A DNA stretch of 64,000 nucleotides from Ignavibacteria bacterium (lineage in GTDB: Bacteria > Bacteroidota > Ignavibacteria > Ignavibacteriales > SURF-24): positions 259,105 through 323,104 of the forward strand of contig JAAXKQ010000003.1 in the NCBI GenBank assembly GCA_025612245.1, read 5' to 3'. The notes under the pieces were generated by a model that searched no databases, was not told where the DNA came from, and worked only from the letters and a program-made list of their open reading frames with translations. Numbering within the stretch: position 1 is the first letter of the stretch; every line of letters begins with the position of its first letter. The translations under genes were made by a program, and so were the position numbers. This document shows positions 26,501 to 35,274 of the stretch, piece by piece.

Positions 26501-27229
26501 CTAAAACGTCGTCTGGAAGTTAAGGTTCAGTGTAGATGGCATAACGTTCATTCGCGGCGTAAGGCTCATCGAGAGGTTCCAGCTTGTCTGTGTGTCTATG
26601 TTCTTGTTGTAATTCCGTACAATCCTTGCGGCATTAAAGGCGCTGATGATCCTGTTAACAATGAGTGCGCCTACGGCAAACCTTACGTCGTTAAATGCCT
26701 GCTCGCTCGATTCCCACATGCCGCGGTATTCCTGTCTCTGGCTCTGGCTTGCCCAGTTCCAGTAGTACTGCTCGCCGTTGTACATTCCGCTGAAATTTGC
26801 ATCCAGCCCCTGCCTGCGGTTATATTCCTCCTGGCTTATGTAATCGCCCAGGTTGGCATAATAGGTGGCATCTTTTCCAGCAGGGCTAACGCCCCCGTTT
26901 GACTGGGCAAAAGCCTTATAGTTATTTCTCTGCCAGTTGCCGTATATATTATAGCCCGCAAACACTCCCCAGATGACTCCGTCGGCAATCGTAAAATATT
27001 TTCCGCTTGAATAATTTCCGCCGTATAGCTCTCCCATTCCGGGGAGTATCAATGAATACAAAACCGCAAGCATTCCGCTCTTTTTTTCAGGCTTATCAGG
27101 TAAAATCTGCGGCAATTTTTCAGCCTTTTCCGTGGTAATCTCATTTTTCTGAAATAAAAGGCTTTCTGTGGCGCTGTTTTGTGCCAAAACAGGCATAGTG
27201 AGAAATAAAAGAGCTATGATGTATTTCAT
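26501..27229 (-). CDS. DUF5683-domain secreted/membrane protein
   Basis: The 242-residue protein has a signal peptide (about 1-17). The DUF5683 hallmark follows a charged linker: SGMLAVLYSLILPGMGELYGG then a GKYFTIADGVIWGVF span. The remainder is Tyr/Asn/Gln-rich with YNRRQGLDANFSGMYNG and ends in short strands. DUF5683 proteins are widespread in the Bacteroidota/Chlorobiota group and probably sit in the envelope; their role is not established. It is transcribed after mtaB on the same strand. Confidence 0.8.
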   Translation of the reverse strand: MKYIIALLFLTMPVLAQNSATESLLFQKNEITTEKAEKLPQILPDKPEKKSGMLAVLYSLILPGMGELYGGNYSSGKYFTIADGVIWGVFAGYNIYGNWQRNNYKAFAQSNGGVSPAGKDATYYANLGDYISQEEYNRRQGLDANFSGMYNGEQYYWNWASQSQRQEYRGMWESSEQAFNDVRFAVGALIVNRIISAFNAARIVRNYNKNIDTQTSWNLSMSLTPRMNVMPSTLNLNFQTTF

Positions 27230-27299
27230 GTTATTTTCTGCAATGTGAATAAGACATGCCCAATTTTACTGTTAAATTATATATTATTCAAGTAAGATT

Positions 27300-28601
27300 T
27301 TATTCCTTTATCACTTTTCCGTAACAGATCTCACCATCGACCTCCCCGATTCCGACCCTTGAGAATATATTTACAAGTGCGGGATCGTACTGGTGCTGAA
27401 CGCGGACGTAATTGGAGGCAAAACCCTTCATAAAGCCGTCGTGGTTTTCATGTTCAAAAAGTATCTCAAGCTCCCGTCCGGTCATTTTCCTGTAAAACTC
27501 GTTTCTTTTCTTTTCGCTCAGTATACGGAGCATGTTGTTCCTTCTTTTTCTTTCCGTGTGGTCAACAACGCCCTCAAAGTCAATTGCCTTTGTATTGGGC
27601 CTCTCGGAATAGGTAAATACGTGCAGGTATGAAATCGGGAGCTCTTTCAGGAAATTATACGTATCCATGAAATCCTCTTCGGTTTCACCCGGAAACCCTA
27701 CAATTACGTCGACACCTATTCCTGCATCCGGAATTTTTTCTGCTATCTTCAAAACGAGCCTTCTATAGTCTTCCTGCTTATAGCGCCTTTGCATGAGCCT
27801 TAGCACCTTGGGTGAACCGCTTTGAAGCGGAATATGGAAGTGGCGGCACATTTTTTTATTGTTCAGCGTCAGCTCCAGAATTTCGTCTGTAAGTAGATTT
27901 GGTTCAATTGAGCTCACCCTGAGCCTGAAATCCCCCGGCACAGCGGTCATTTTAAGCAGCAGGTCATAGAACTTCATGCTGAAGGCCCTGCCATAATCTC
28001 CAACGTTTACGCCCGTAATGATGATTTCCTTGTAGCCCTCGTCCAGAAGGCACCTGAAGTTTTCCATTACCTCCTCAGGATCGAGGCTGCGGCTTTTCCC
28101 CCTTGCAAGCGGTATTGTGCAGTAAGAGCACTTATAGTCGCACCCGTCCTGAACTTTTAGAAAAGCCCTCGTCCTGCCCGAAGCCTCGGAAGAAAATGCG
28201 CCGTTAATTTCATTAAGCTCATTTGTAGGTGAAACGTAGATGCAGGAGAGCTCCCGCTTCTCAAAATTGTCAATATAGTTGAAGAGCTTGAATTTTTCAT
28301 TGCTACCCAGCACAACGTCAACGCCGTCTATTCCGGCAATTTCCTCTGGCCTGAGCTGCGCGTAGCAGCCCGTAACTGCAATAAAAGCATTGGGGTTATT
28401 TCTGAGTGCCCGCCGTACAACCTGGCGGCACTCCTTGTCGGCATTGTCTGTAACCGAGCAAGTATTGATCACATAAACATCCGCCTCGTCTTTGAAATCC
28501 ACAACCTGGAAGCCATGCTTTACGAACTGGGTTCCTATCGTTGAAGTCTCGGAGAAGTTAAGTTTACATCCTAACGTATAAAAAGCAACTCTGCCTTGCA
28601 C
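27300..28601 (-). CDS. mtaB: tRNA (N6-threonylcarbamoyladenosine37-C2)-methylthiotransferase
   Basis: Radical-SAM methylthiotransferase of about 433 residues. The N-terminal UPF0004 domain has three Fe-S cysteines (TLGCKLN, NTCSVTDNAD, VTGCYAQ). The radical-SAM cluster motif is CDYKCSYC, and a TRAM-like C-terminus follows. LGCKLN and the absence of a DxxxNKRH pattern put it with MtaB rather than MiaB or RimO. It adds a methylthio group to t6A37. The frame extends to TTG at 28607, but GTG at 28601 lies seven bases from AGGA and is preferred. Confidence 0.92.
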   Translation of the reverse strand: MQGRVAFYTLGCKLNFSETSTIGTQFVKHGFQVVDFKDEADVYVINTCSVTDNADKECRQVVRRALRNNPNAFIAVTGCYAQLRPEEIAGIDGVDVVLGSNEKFKLFNYIDNFEKRELSCIYVSPTNELNEINGAFSSEASGRTRAFLKVQDGCDYKCSYCTIPLARGKSRSLDPEEVMENFRCLLDEGYKEIIITGVNVGDYGRAFSMKFYDLLLKMTAVPGDFRLRVSSIEPNLLTDEILELTLNNKKMCRHFHIPLQSGSPKVLRLMQRRYKQEDYRRLVLKIAEKIPDAGIGVDVIVGFPGETEEDFMDTYNFLKELPISYLHVFTYSERPNTKAIDFEGVVDHTERKRRNNMLRILSEKKRNEFYRKMTGRELEILFEHENHDGFMKGFASNYVRVQHQYDPALVNIFSRVGIGEVDGEICYGKVIKE

Positions 28602-28659
28602 ACACAAATCCTTTCAAAGGGAAATTATAACACGTCTAAAAACTTCAAAAAATATTGTA

Positions 28660-28723
28660 TAAAAAAAAAGGCTGTGGCAATACCCGGGAAAAGGTTTTTC
28701 TCCGGATAAAGCGCCACAGCCTT
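28660..28723 (-). terminator. Rho-independent terminator of rpsA
   Basis: An 11-bp perfect stem, AAGGCTGTGGC (28668-28678) with GCCACAGCCTT (28713-28723), encloses a 34-base loop containing further pairing. Nine T residues follow on the minus strand. It separates rpsA from mtaB. Confidence 0.9.
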
Positions 28724-28735
28724 AGAATAGATCAA

Positions 28736-30598
28736 TTATGCCTTATTGTCGGCCGGTTTTTCCGTAGCTTTCTCAGCAGCTTTTTCTGCTGTCTGTGCAG
28801 CGGCAGCCGGTTCTTCAGGACCTTCAAGGTTAGGAATGTCTGAAGGATCAACAGTATCGGCATTAGCGTTCTTTATATCCTCGGCTGCAACTTTTTCAAG
28901 TTTGTGTCTTGTGATATATTCCTGGATTTCAGCATCTGACTTTTCTTTCAGAGCACCAAGTGCGCTAAGAACGATCTTCTTGTTTTCCTTGTCGAATTCC
29001 ACGACCTTAAGCGGAAGCACTGTTTCAACCGGGAAACAGAAAGCTATGTTCTTCAGCTTTGCAGTTGAAAGCTGTGTTGCAGGAACAAAGCCGTCCACTT
29101 TTGCAGGAAGTTCTGCAATAAGGCCTTTTTCGATGATTCTGACTACTTTACCTTCAGTAATTGTACCGATGGCATAGTTCTTTTCGAAAGTATCCCAGGG
29201 GTTATCCTGGACCTGTTTGTGGCCTAAGGATATCTTTCTCTGTTCAGTATCAACGCCTAAAACAATAACGTCAATCTTTTCGCCTTTTTTAACGACTTCC
29301 CCGGGATGGCGGATTTTCTTTGTCCATGACAGGTCTGAAATGTGTACCAGACCGTCGACACCCGGTTCGAGTTCAACGAATACACCAAAGTTGGTAAGAT
29401 TGCGTGCAATACCTGTGTGCTTTGAGCCAACAGGATATTTCTGCATGAGTTCTGTCCATGGATCCGGAACCAGCTGTTTCATGCCGAGAGAGATCTTCTT
29501 CTCGTCTTTATCCAGGCTCAGGATAACAGCTTCAACAACCTGTCCCATTGAGACAAACTGTGAAGGATGTTTAATATGGAGTGTCCAGCTCATTTCAGAA
29601 ATGTGTATAAGGCCTTCGATGCCCTTTTCAATTTCAATGAATGCGCCGTAATCGGTAAGGGAAACGACTCTGCCGGATACCTTATCGCCGACTTTATATT
29701 TATTTTCGATGTTATCCCATGGATGCGGCAGAAGCTGCTTGAGAGAAAGAGAAATTCTCTTCTTTTCCATGTCGAAATCGGTTACAACAACCTTAATCTT
29801 TTCATCAAGTTTAACAACTTCGCTCGGGTGGTTGATTCTGCCCCAGCTTAAGTCTGTAATATGGATAAGACCGTCTACGCCGCCCAGATCCACGAACACA
29901 CCGAAGTCTGTAATTGCTTTAACGATACCTTCAAGAATCTGTCCTTTTTCAAGGCTGTCGAGTATAGCTTTCCTCTGGTCGGAGATTTCTTCCTCGATGA
30001 GGACCTTGTGTGAAACGACAACGTTTTCAGTAGGAACGTTAACTTTAACTACCTTAAAGTCCATTGTCTGGCCGACGAAAGCGTCAAAATCTCTTACAGG
30101 TCTAATATCAATCTGAGAGCCGGGAAGGAAGGCTTCTATGCCCATGAGGTCAACAACCATTCCACCTTTAATTCTTTTTAATATCTTGCCCTGAATAATT
30201 TCGCCTGTTTCGTAAGCGTTCAGTATCTTGTTCCAGATCCTAAGGAAGTCTGCTCTCTTCTTGCTGAGGACCAGATTGCCTTCCTGATCTTCAACGCTTT
30301 CAATAACGATCTCAACTTCTTCACCAATCTTAATTTCATCACCGGCATTAAATTCCTGCTTAGGGATTGTACCTTCAGACTTAAAGCCGACATCAAGAAT
30401 AATGCTGTCGCCCTGAATGCTTACAATTTTACCCTTAATTATCTCACCCTCTTTTACATCCTTAAATGATTGAGAGTAGAGTTTGGCCAGTGTCTCCATT
30501 TCCTCTTTTGAATACTCATCGGAATTAAAGAACCTGACTTTCCCTTTGACGTCCTTAGGTCTCGCAGTGTCAACTTTCTCTTTTGTCTCTTCAGACAT
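28736..30598 (-). CDS. rpsA: 30S ribosomal protein S1
   Basis: S1 of 620 residues with six S1/OB repeats, recognisable at EGEIIKGKIVSI, TGEIIQGKILKR, KGQILEGIVKAI, VGDKVSGRVVSL, VGSKHTGIARNL and IGTITEGKVVRI. Repeats 3-5 carry the GLIHI/GLVHIS...SW consensus. The C-terminal tail is Ala/Glu/Lys-rich. It unwinds and recruits mRNA to the 30S subunit. The ATG at 30598 has GGAGG at four bases and is preferred over an upstream in-frame codon at 30649. The order cmk-ispH-rpsA is a known bacterial arrangement. A strong terminator follows. Confidence 0.96.
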   Translation of the reverse strand: MSEETKEKVDTARPKDVKGKVRFFNSDEYSKEEMETLAKLYSQSFKDVKEGEIIKGKIVSIQGDSIILDVGFKSEGTIPKQEFNAGDEIKIGEEVEIVIESVEDQEGNLVLSKKRADFLRIWNKILNAYETGEIIQGKILKRIKGGMVVDLMGIEAFLPGSQIDIRPVRDFDAFVGQTMDFKVVKVNVPTENVVVSHKVLIEEEISDQRKAILDSLEKGQILEGIVKAITDFGVFVDLGGVDGLIHITDLSWGRINHPSEVVKLDEKIKVVVTDFDMEKKRISLSLKQLLPHPWDNIENKYKVGDKVSGRVVSLTDYGAFIEIEKGIEGLIHISEMSWTLHIKHPSQFVSMGQVVEAVILSLDKDEKKISLGMKQLVPDPWTELMQKYPVGSKHTGIARNLTNFGVFVELEPGVDGLVHISDLSWTKKIRHPGEVVKKGEKIDVIVLGVDTEQRKISLGHKQVQDNPWDTFEKNYAIGTITEGKVVRIIEKGLIAELPAKVDGFVPATQLSTAKLKNIAFCFPVETVLPLKVVEFDKENKKIVLSALGALKEKSDAEIQEYITRHKLEKVAAEDIKNANADTVDPSDIPNLEGPEEPAAAAQTAEKAAEKATEKPADNKA

Positions 30599-30795
30599 TA
30601 GACCTCCAAAAAATAAGTAACTACCCGCATTTAACTCCAAAGTCATCAAAAAAAGCTAAAGCAAGTAATATTTAATTTAACATAAACAATTAGGATGACT
30701 TTCATGCCCTTGGGCAAGTTCTCAGATTTTCGATTTTCGGAATCTTAAAAATACTAAATTATTTAATAATAAGCAGTTTCTTTAGAAATATCTTG

Positions 30796-31683
30796 CTAAG
30801 AAAAATTATTTTCAATGTACGTCTTTATCATCTGCATCTGCCATTTGGGAGTGGACGTGGCACCCGTAATGCCTATGGATTCTGCTTTTTCAAACCATTC
30901 GGGGCTGATCTCATGCGCGTCTTCAACAAAATAAACTCTTTGGTTTTCTTCACGTGCTATGTTGAAAAGCACCTTCCCATTGCTGCTTTTCTTGCCGGCC
31001 GCAAAAATTATGACGTCATTCGAACGCGCAAACTCCCTCAGTTTTTTATCCCTTCCCGAGACCTGTCCGCAGATGGTATTCTTTGCGTGGAACTCAATTG
31101 CCGCCTCTTCTTCAATTGAGCCAATATAAAGCTGGCTGATTCTTTCCCTTAAGGCCTCGGCAATCCTGGCAAATGTCTCGCGGTCCATGGTGGTCTGGGA
31201 GAAAAGCACGGTTTTCCTGGAGAAATCCACCTTTAGAAGTGCTTCCTCCGGGCTTAATACCAGTATGGCCCTGTCCTCAGTAACTCCCCTCAGGCCGATT
31301 ACCTCGGCATGATCCTTTTTACCGAAAATCACCACCTGGAATTCCTCATCGGAGAATTTCCTGATCCTTTCCTGTACTTTTGCCACCACGGGACACGTGG
31401 CATCAATTATCTCAATTCCGTATTTAATTGCTTTCTGATAGGTCGAGGGGGGTTCACCGTGAGCACGGATGAGGACTTTGCTTCCAGGTTCCAGCCTGGG
31501 GAAATCCTCAACCGTAATGGTTTCCATTCCGAGGTCATTTAACCTTTTAACTTCAGCAGCATTGTGAATTATGTCACCCAGGCTATAGATCCTTCCTGCA
31601 TCTTTAAGTTCGTTTTCTGCAAAATCTATAGCCCTGACAACTCCCCAGCAAAATCCGGCGCTGGTGTCTATGTTTACCTTCAT
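30796..31683 (-). CDS. ispH: 4-hydroxy-3-methylbut-2-enyl diphosphate reductase
   Basis: IspH (LytB), 295 residues. The three Fe-S cysteines are C12 (GFCWGV), C97 (DATCPVV) and C205 (NTICGQ). Substrate-binding His residues appear in IIHNAAEV and IRAHGEPP. The enzyme makes IPP and DMAPP in the last step of the MEP isoprenoid pathway. It lies 18 bp after cmk and 197 bp before rpsA. The motif GQVSGR after the third Cys differs from the more usual ATxxRQ, a form also found in Bacteroidota. Confidence 0.95.
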   Translation of the reverse strand: MKVNIDTSAGFCWGVVRAIDFAENELKDAGRIYSLGDIIHNAAEVKRLNDLGMETITVEDFPRLEPGSKVLIRAHGEPPSTYQKAIKYGIEIIDATCPVVAKVQERIRKFSDEEFQVVIFGKKDHAEVIGLRGVTEDRAILVLSPEEALLKVDFSRKTVLFSQTTMDRETFARIAEALRERISQLYIGSIEEEAAIEFHAKNTICGQVSGRDKKLREFARSNDVIIFAAGKKSSNGKVLFNIAREENQRVYFVEDAHEISPEWFEKAESIGITGATSTPKWQMQMIKTYIENNFS

Positions 31684-31701
31684 TAAATGGCTTTCTTTCT
31701 T

Positions 31702-32385
31702 TTAATTGCCTTTTTTATTAATGCTTTCTTTTACCTTGTTTAAGATCAGTTCGACTTCCTCTTCAATTGTTATGCTGGAAGTATCAATTTCCACGGCATC
31801 CTGCGCCTTTTTAAGAGGGCTCACCTCGCGGCTGGAATCGATCTGGTCTCTTTTCCTGATGTTGCCTTCAATTTCACCCAAAGACAAGTTTTCGCCTTTT
31901 TCCTGAAATTCCCTGAGCCTTCTCTGCGCTCTCTGGCTTATGGATGCAGTAAGAAATATCTTAACGTCTGCATCCGGAAAAACAACCGTTCCGGTATCCC
32001 TGCCTTCGGCAACTATACTCGTATTGCTTCCGATCTCCTGCTGCTTTCTGACCAGAGCAGTCCTTACGCCCGGTATCCTGCTGACTTCGCTGACGTTTGA
32101 ATTAACCTCATAGGAGCGGATGGCTTCAGTTACATCCTCCCCATTCAGGAAAACCTCAGTTTTTCCATCTACAAACTTCAGCTCCAGACGGGCTCTTTCT
32201 GCCAGTTCCACAACCGAAGGCTCGTCTTTTATTATATTCTGCTTAAGGGCCAGATAGGTAATCGCCCTGTACATCGCTCCCGTATCCAGATAAGTAAATC
32301 CGAGGCTTTTGGCCACGAGTTTTGCAGATGTACTTTTCCCTGAACCTGCCGGGCCGTCTATAGTAATAATAATGTTCTTTGCCAT
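31702..32385 (-). CDS. cmk: (d)CMP kinase
   Basis: Cytidylate kinase of 227 residues. The P-loop is IDGPAGSGKST at the N-terminus, and DTGAMYRAIT, GRDTGTVVFPDA and the lid REVSPL..AQDAVEIDTS complete the family signature. It phosphorylates CMP and dCMP. The open frame runs to 32442, but the ATG at 32385 puts the P-loop at the usual position. First gene of the cmk-ispH-rpsA group. Confidence 0.95.
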   Translation of the reverse strand: MAKNIIITIDGPAGSGKSTSAKLVAKSLGFTYLDTGAMYRAITYLALKQNIIKDEPSVVELAERARLELKFVDGKTEVFLNGEDVTEAIRSYEVNSNVSEVSRIPGVRTALVRKQQEIGSNTSIVAEGRDTGTVVFPDADVKIFLTASISQRAQRRLREFQEKGENLSLGEIEGNIRKRDQIDSSREVSPLKKAQDAVEIDTSSITIEEEVELILNKVKESINKKGN

Positions 32386-32402
32386 ATTTGACAAAAATAC
32401 AA

Positions 32403-32480
32403 AAATTCCCCTGAAATTAAAACTCAATTCCAGTGGCTTCATTAAGCTTGCGAGGTCCAGGAATTTTTCACAGGGGAATT
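32403..32480 (-). repeat. 10-bp inverted repeat, possible terminator of DUF5808 gene
   Basis: AATTCCCCTG (32403-32412) is perfectly inverted as CAGGGGAATT (32471-32480) across a 58-base loop. On the minus strand a T-rich run (TTTGTATTTTTG) follows the distal arm. The long loop makes classic termination less certain. Confidence 0.4.
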
Positions 32481-32519
32481 AAAACCCCTAAAACAGGCAC
32501 CAAAAGCAGGTCTTCCGGC

Positions 32520-32804
32520 TTAATTTAACGAGCTGAACCTTCTTATTGCAATTATTGCAGCTATCACAAGAACAGTTAATATAACGGCCATGGGATTACC
32601 AAAATTTATGGTAATACCCACTCCCAAGCGTTTGGGCAAGAACATCCTCGTATCTTTTGGGTTAAAATAAAATATTCCCAGCTTCCAGCTCTTTGACTCA
32701 TTTTCTACCTTATTACGCCATTTTTTCGTAATAATGGTGTTGTAAAAAACCGGAATTACCGCCAGTACGGCAACCGATAAAACAAACCAGGCTAAAGGCG
32801 ACAT
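32520..32804 (-). CDS. DUF5808 small membrane protein
   Basis: The 94-residue protein has two membrane spans flanking the DUF5808 core WKLGIFYFNPKDTRMFLPKR and GVGITINFGNP. The core lies on the side opposite to both termini. Its role is unknown; the domain is often fused to DUF1648-type membrane proteins. It follows the inositol monophosphatase gene by 25 bp. Confidence 0.8.
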   Translation of the reverse strand: MSPLAWFVLSVAVLAVIPVFYNTIITKKWRNKVENESKSWKLGIFYFNPKDTRMFLPKRLGVGITINFGNPMAVILTVLVIAAIIAIRRFSSLN

Positions 32805-32829
32805 AATTAAGGACCCCCTGTTGAATTTT

Positions 32830-33612
32830 CTACTTATTTCCTGCTTCTTTCAGTATCTCTACCATTTTATGGTGCACTTTCCCGTTTGTAGCAAGTATCT
32901 GCTTATGGAAAATATCCCTCTTTAGCCCATCAAAATCTGTCACCAAGCCGCCGGCTTCCTCTAGCACCAGCCTTCCGGCACATATGTCCCACGGATAGAG
33001 CGAGAGTTCCCAGAAGCCGTCAAAGATCCCGTCGGCAACGTAGCAGAAGTCTATTGCTGCTGAACCCAGGCGCCTTAAGGCACGGGCGTTATGGAGAAAT
33101 GCCGAAAAGTAGTTCATAACCTTACCCGGGTTTTCCTGCACGTCGTAGGGAAATCCCGTCACAAGAAGGCTGTACTGCAGGTTGTCGTTTTCGCTTACTT
33201 TAAGTTTTCTCGAGTTGCAGTAAGATCCGTTCCCCTTTTCCGCCGTATAAGCCATATCGCGCATAACGTCGTATACAATGCCGCAGATGGTCTCGCCGCG
33301 TTTCTGGACGCCAATGGAAACCGAGAAAATCGGCAGCCCGTGTGCAAAGTTTGTCGTTCCGTCCAGGGGATCTATTACCCAGACGTACTCGGCATTCTTG
33401 TTTATATTAATTGCTCCGCTTTCCTCGGCAATAATTCCGTGCTGCGGATACTTTTTTTTGATGAAAGAAATTATGGTCTGTTCACTTTTCTTGTCAATTT
33501 CAGTAACAAGGTTGGAGGAGTTCGTCTTAAACTCTACCGTAAAGTTCTTTCTGTATCCTTCCCTGATAATTTCGCCTGCCTCTTTGGCAATGGCAATCAC
33601 GTCTTCTAACAT
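32830..33612 (-). CDS. suhB: Inositol-1-monophosphatase family protein
   Basis: IMPase-fold phosphatase of 260 residues. Metal ligands are in GIIAEESGA (Glu pair), WVIDPLDGTTNFAHGLPIF (Asp, Asp) and the distal SLYPWDICAGRLVLEEAGG. The family hydrolyses inositol phosphates and related sugar phosphates with Mg2+; some members also act in rRNA maturation. The ATG has AGAAGA upstream. It starts a short unit with the DUF5808 gene. Precise substrate unknown; the symbol denotes the family. Confidence 0.88.
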   Translation of the reverse strand: MLEDVIAIAKEAGEIIREGYRKNFTVEFKTNSSNLVTEIDKKSEQTIISFIKKKYPQHGIIAEESGAININKNAEYVWVIDPLDGTTNFAHGLPIFSVSIGVQKRGETICGIVYDVMRDMAYTAEKGNGSYCNSRKLKVSENDNLQYSLLVTGFPYDVQENPGKVMNYFSAFLHNARALRRLGSAAIDFCYVADGIFDGFWELSLYPWDICAGRLVLEEAGGLVTDFDGLKRDIFHKQILATNGKVHHKMVEILKEAGNK

Positions 33613-33734
33613 TTTCTTCTGGAATTGTTATTTGATTTATACAATTTACGAAAAAGGGAGCCTATTTTCAGCCTGATCCCGTTTTTTAAGCCCCCGATGC
33701 TCTCAAAAGCACTTTTTATCCCGCCTTATTCAGC

Positions 33735-34958
33735 TTATTTCAGCAGGAACTCAATTCTTTCCAGGCTGCCGTCAATATTTTTCTTCGGCAGAATATCAAA
33801 TATCCTGCATAAAAGAGGGTAAACGTCTATGTTCCAGAGTGTGCCTGTCCTGTAGCCCTTCTTAAAGGCAGGTCCTTCGGCATAAAAGATACCGTGCATA
33901 TCCATAAAATTGTTGTCGTAGCCGTGGTTACCCCTCGACTTACCCTTCGTGTAGTAAGCCCTGGTCTTGTTGTCCACAAGCGACCAGCCCGGCTCTGCAA
34001 CCACAATAAGGGGATAAATAAAGGGGTTATCGTCAAAATGAAAGTATCCCGGCATATTATCACGCTTATAGACCTTAAAGTGCTCTTCATTTTTCTTAAG
34101 CTTATCATAAACCGCCTCAAGCTCCCCTGCCCCGGGCTCAATCATCATTACAGGACCGTCGCCGTCGAGCCTATTGCCTTTGCCAAGGATTTCCTCAACG
34201 TTTATGAGTCTTTCACTGCTGATGGAGGTCATGCCGTGGTCTGAAAGGAAAATGACGTTCACGCTGTCGTACATCTTAATGTCTTTTAGCCTCTTAAGCA
34301 GGAGCCCCGAGAGCGAATCCAGCTGCTTAATGGCAAGGTTGACCTGCGGGGAGTTAGGCCCGAATTTGTGCCCCTGGTCGTCAGTCTCGTGCATATAAAG
34401 CGTAATAAAGTGGGGTCTATCCTTATAAGGCATCTTAAGCCAGTTAATAACCCCTTCAATTCTTTTGCCGTAGGGCCTTTTGTGCTCGTAGAGCTCGTAG
34501 TACTTTGGATTTCTCTCTGCCAGGTTCAGCGGTGTGCTGGGCCAGAAATAGCTGGCAGTTCTAATTCCCTGCCGTTCGGCTGTCTGCCAGAAGGCCTCGC
34601 CCAGGTACCACCTGCTGTCGGTAACCTCGGCTGTATCCCTGATGCTGTAGACGCGTTCCGAATAAGGATCCCTGAACTCATTATGGATGATGCCGTGGTG
34701 TTCCGGGTACATGCCGGTTATGATTGAAAGGTGGTTTGGGAATGTTTTTGAAGGGAACGCCGGCCTCAGCGAAAGAGCCGAGACTCCGCCTGAGGCTACA
34801 GAATCCAGGTTTGGTGTAAGCCCACGGGAGGTATAATCCCAGCGGAAAGCATCGTATGAGACCAGAATTACGTAAGGTTTCCCCTGTGGAAGAATATTTC
34901 CTGAAAGGACAAAAATGGCTGATAAGACCCAAAGTGACAAAATTTTTCTGATTTTCAT
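33735..34958 (-). CDS. Type I phosphodiesterase/nucleotide pyrophosphatase (ENPP-like), secreted
   Basis: The 407-residue alkaline-phosphatase superfamily enzyme has a signal peptide (about 1-24). Metal ligand Asp36 lies in VSYDAFRWDY, nucleophile Thr72 in PSKTFPNH, and further ligands in HETDDQGHKFGP and FLSDHGM. YFWPSTPLN and NHGYDN also match ENPP proteins, which cleave phosphodiesters or pyrophosphates of nucleotides outside the cytoplasm. The start has AAGGGG six bases upstream. It is divergent from the TonB receptor gene. Confidence 0.93.
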   Translation of the reverse strand: MKIRKILSLWVLSAIFVLSGNILPQGKPYVILVSYDAFRWDYTSRGLTPNLDSVASGGVSALSLRPAFPSKTFPNHLSIITGMYPEHHGIIHNEFRDPYSERVYSIRDTAEVTDSRWYLGEAFWQTAERQGIRTASYFWPSTPLNLAERNPKYYELYEHKRPYGKRIEGVINWLKMPYKDRPHFITLYMHETDDQGHKFGPNSPQVNLAIKQLDSLSGLLLKRLKDIKMYDSVNVIFLSDHGMTSISSERLINVEEILGKGNRLDGDGPVMMIEPGAGELEAVYDKLKKNEEHFKVYKRDNMPGYFHFDDNPFIYPLIVVAEPGWSLVDNKTRAYYTKGKSRGNHGYDNNFMDMHGIFYAEGPAFKKGYRTGTLWNIDVYPLLCRIFDILPKKNIDGSLERIEFLLK

Positions 34959-35274
34959 GATTAACCCCTTTAAGCTTTTTCTGACGCGCAGGTCACTTTT
35001 ATTTTTATCTGAGACCTACATCTTTCATTAATTCCCGAATATTTCCCTTTACTTTTCGGATTATTGGCCATAATTTTACATGGCACATCTGGAACTTTTA
35101 TAAAGCTCCTTTGAAATATAACAATTTTTATAATGTCAGATAATTGTTAATACCTAAATTTCTAAGGATTTCATCACTTGCCAACTTAGATAGTTAATTT
35201 TTGTTTTTACGAAAAAAAGTTAATTCATCTTTGAATATTCGTTCTTTTAATATCAACCTAAATGGGAGAAATCA
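34959..35274. other. Divergent promoter region, ENPP and TonB receptor genes
   Basis: A 316-bp AT-rich gap with no gene. It must contain promoters for both outward genes. A short GCCAT/ATGGC hairpin sits at 35067-35084, and TTGAATATTC-like AT stretches lie 30-50 bp before the receptor's GGGAGAA ribosome-binding site. No defined operator was recognised. Confidence 0.5.

Noticed and set aside
28746-29177. Long antisense ORFs over rpsA, surA (62736-63341) and ileS (42057-42581)
   Set aside because: Shadow frames of strongly coding genes, Ser-rich translations and no ribosome-binding sites.
31060-31080. IspH third-cysteine motif CGQVSG instead of CxAT
   Set aside because: All three Fe-S cysteines are present and the variant is seen in Bacteroidota; not unusual enough to report.
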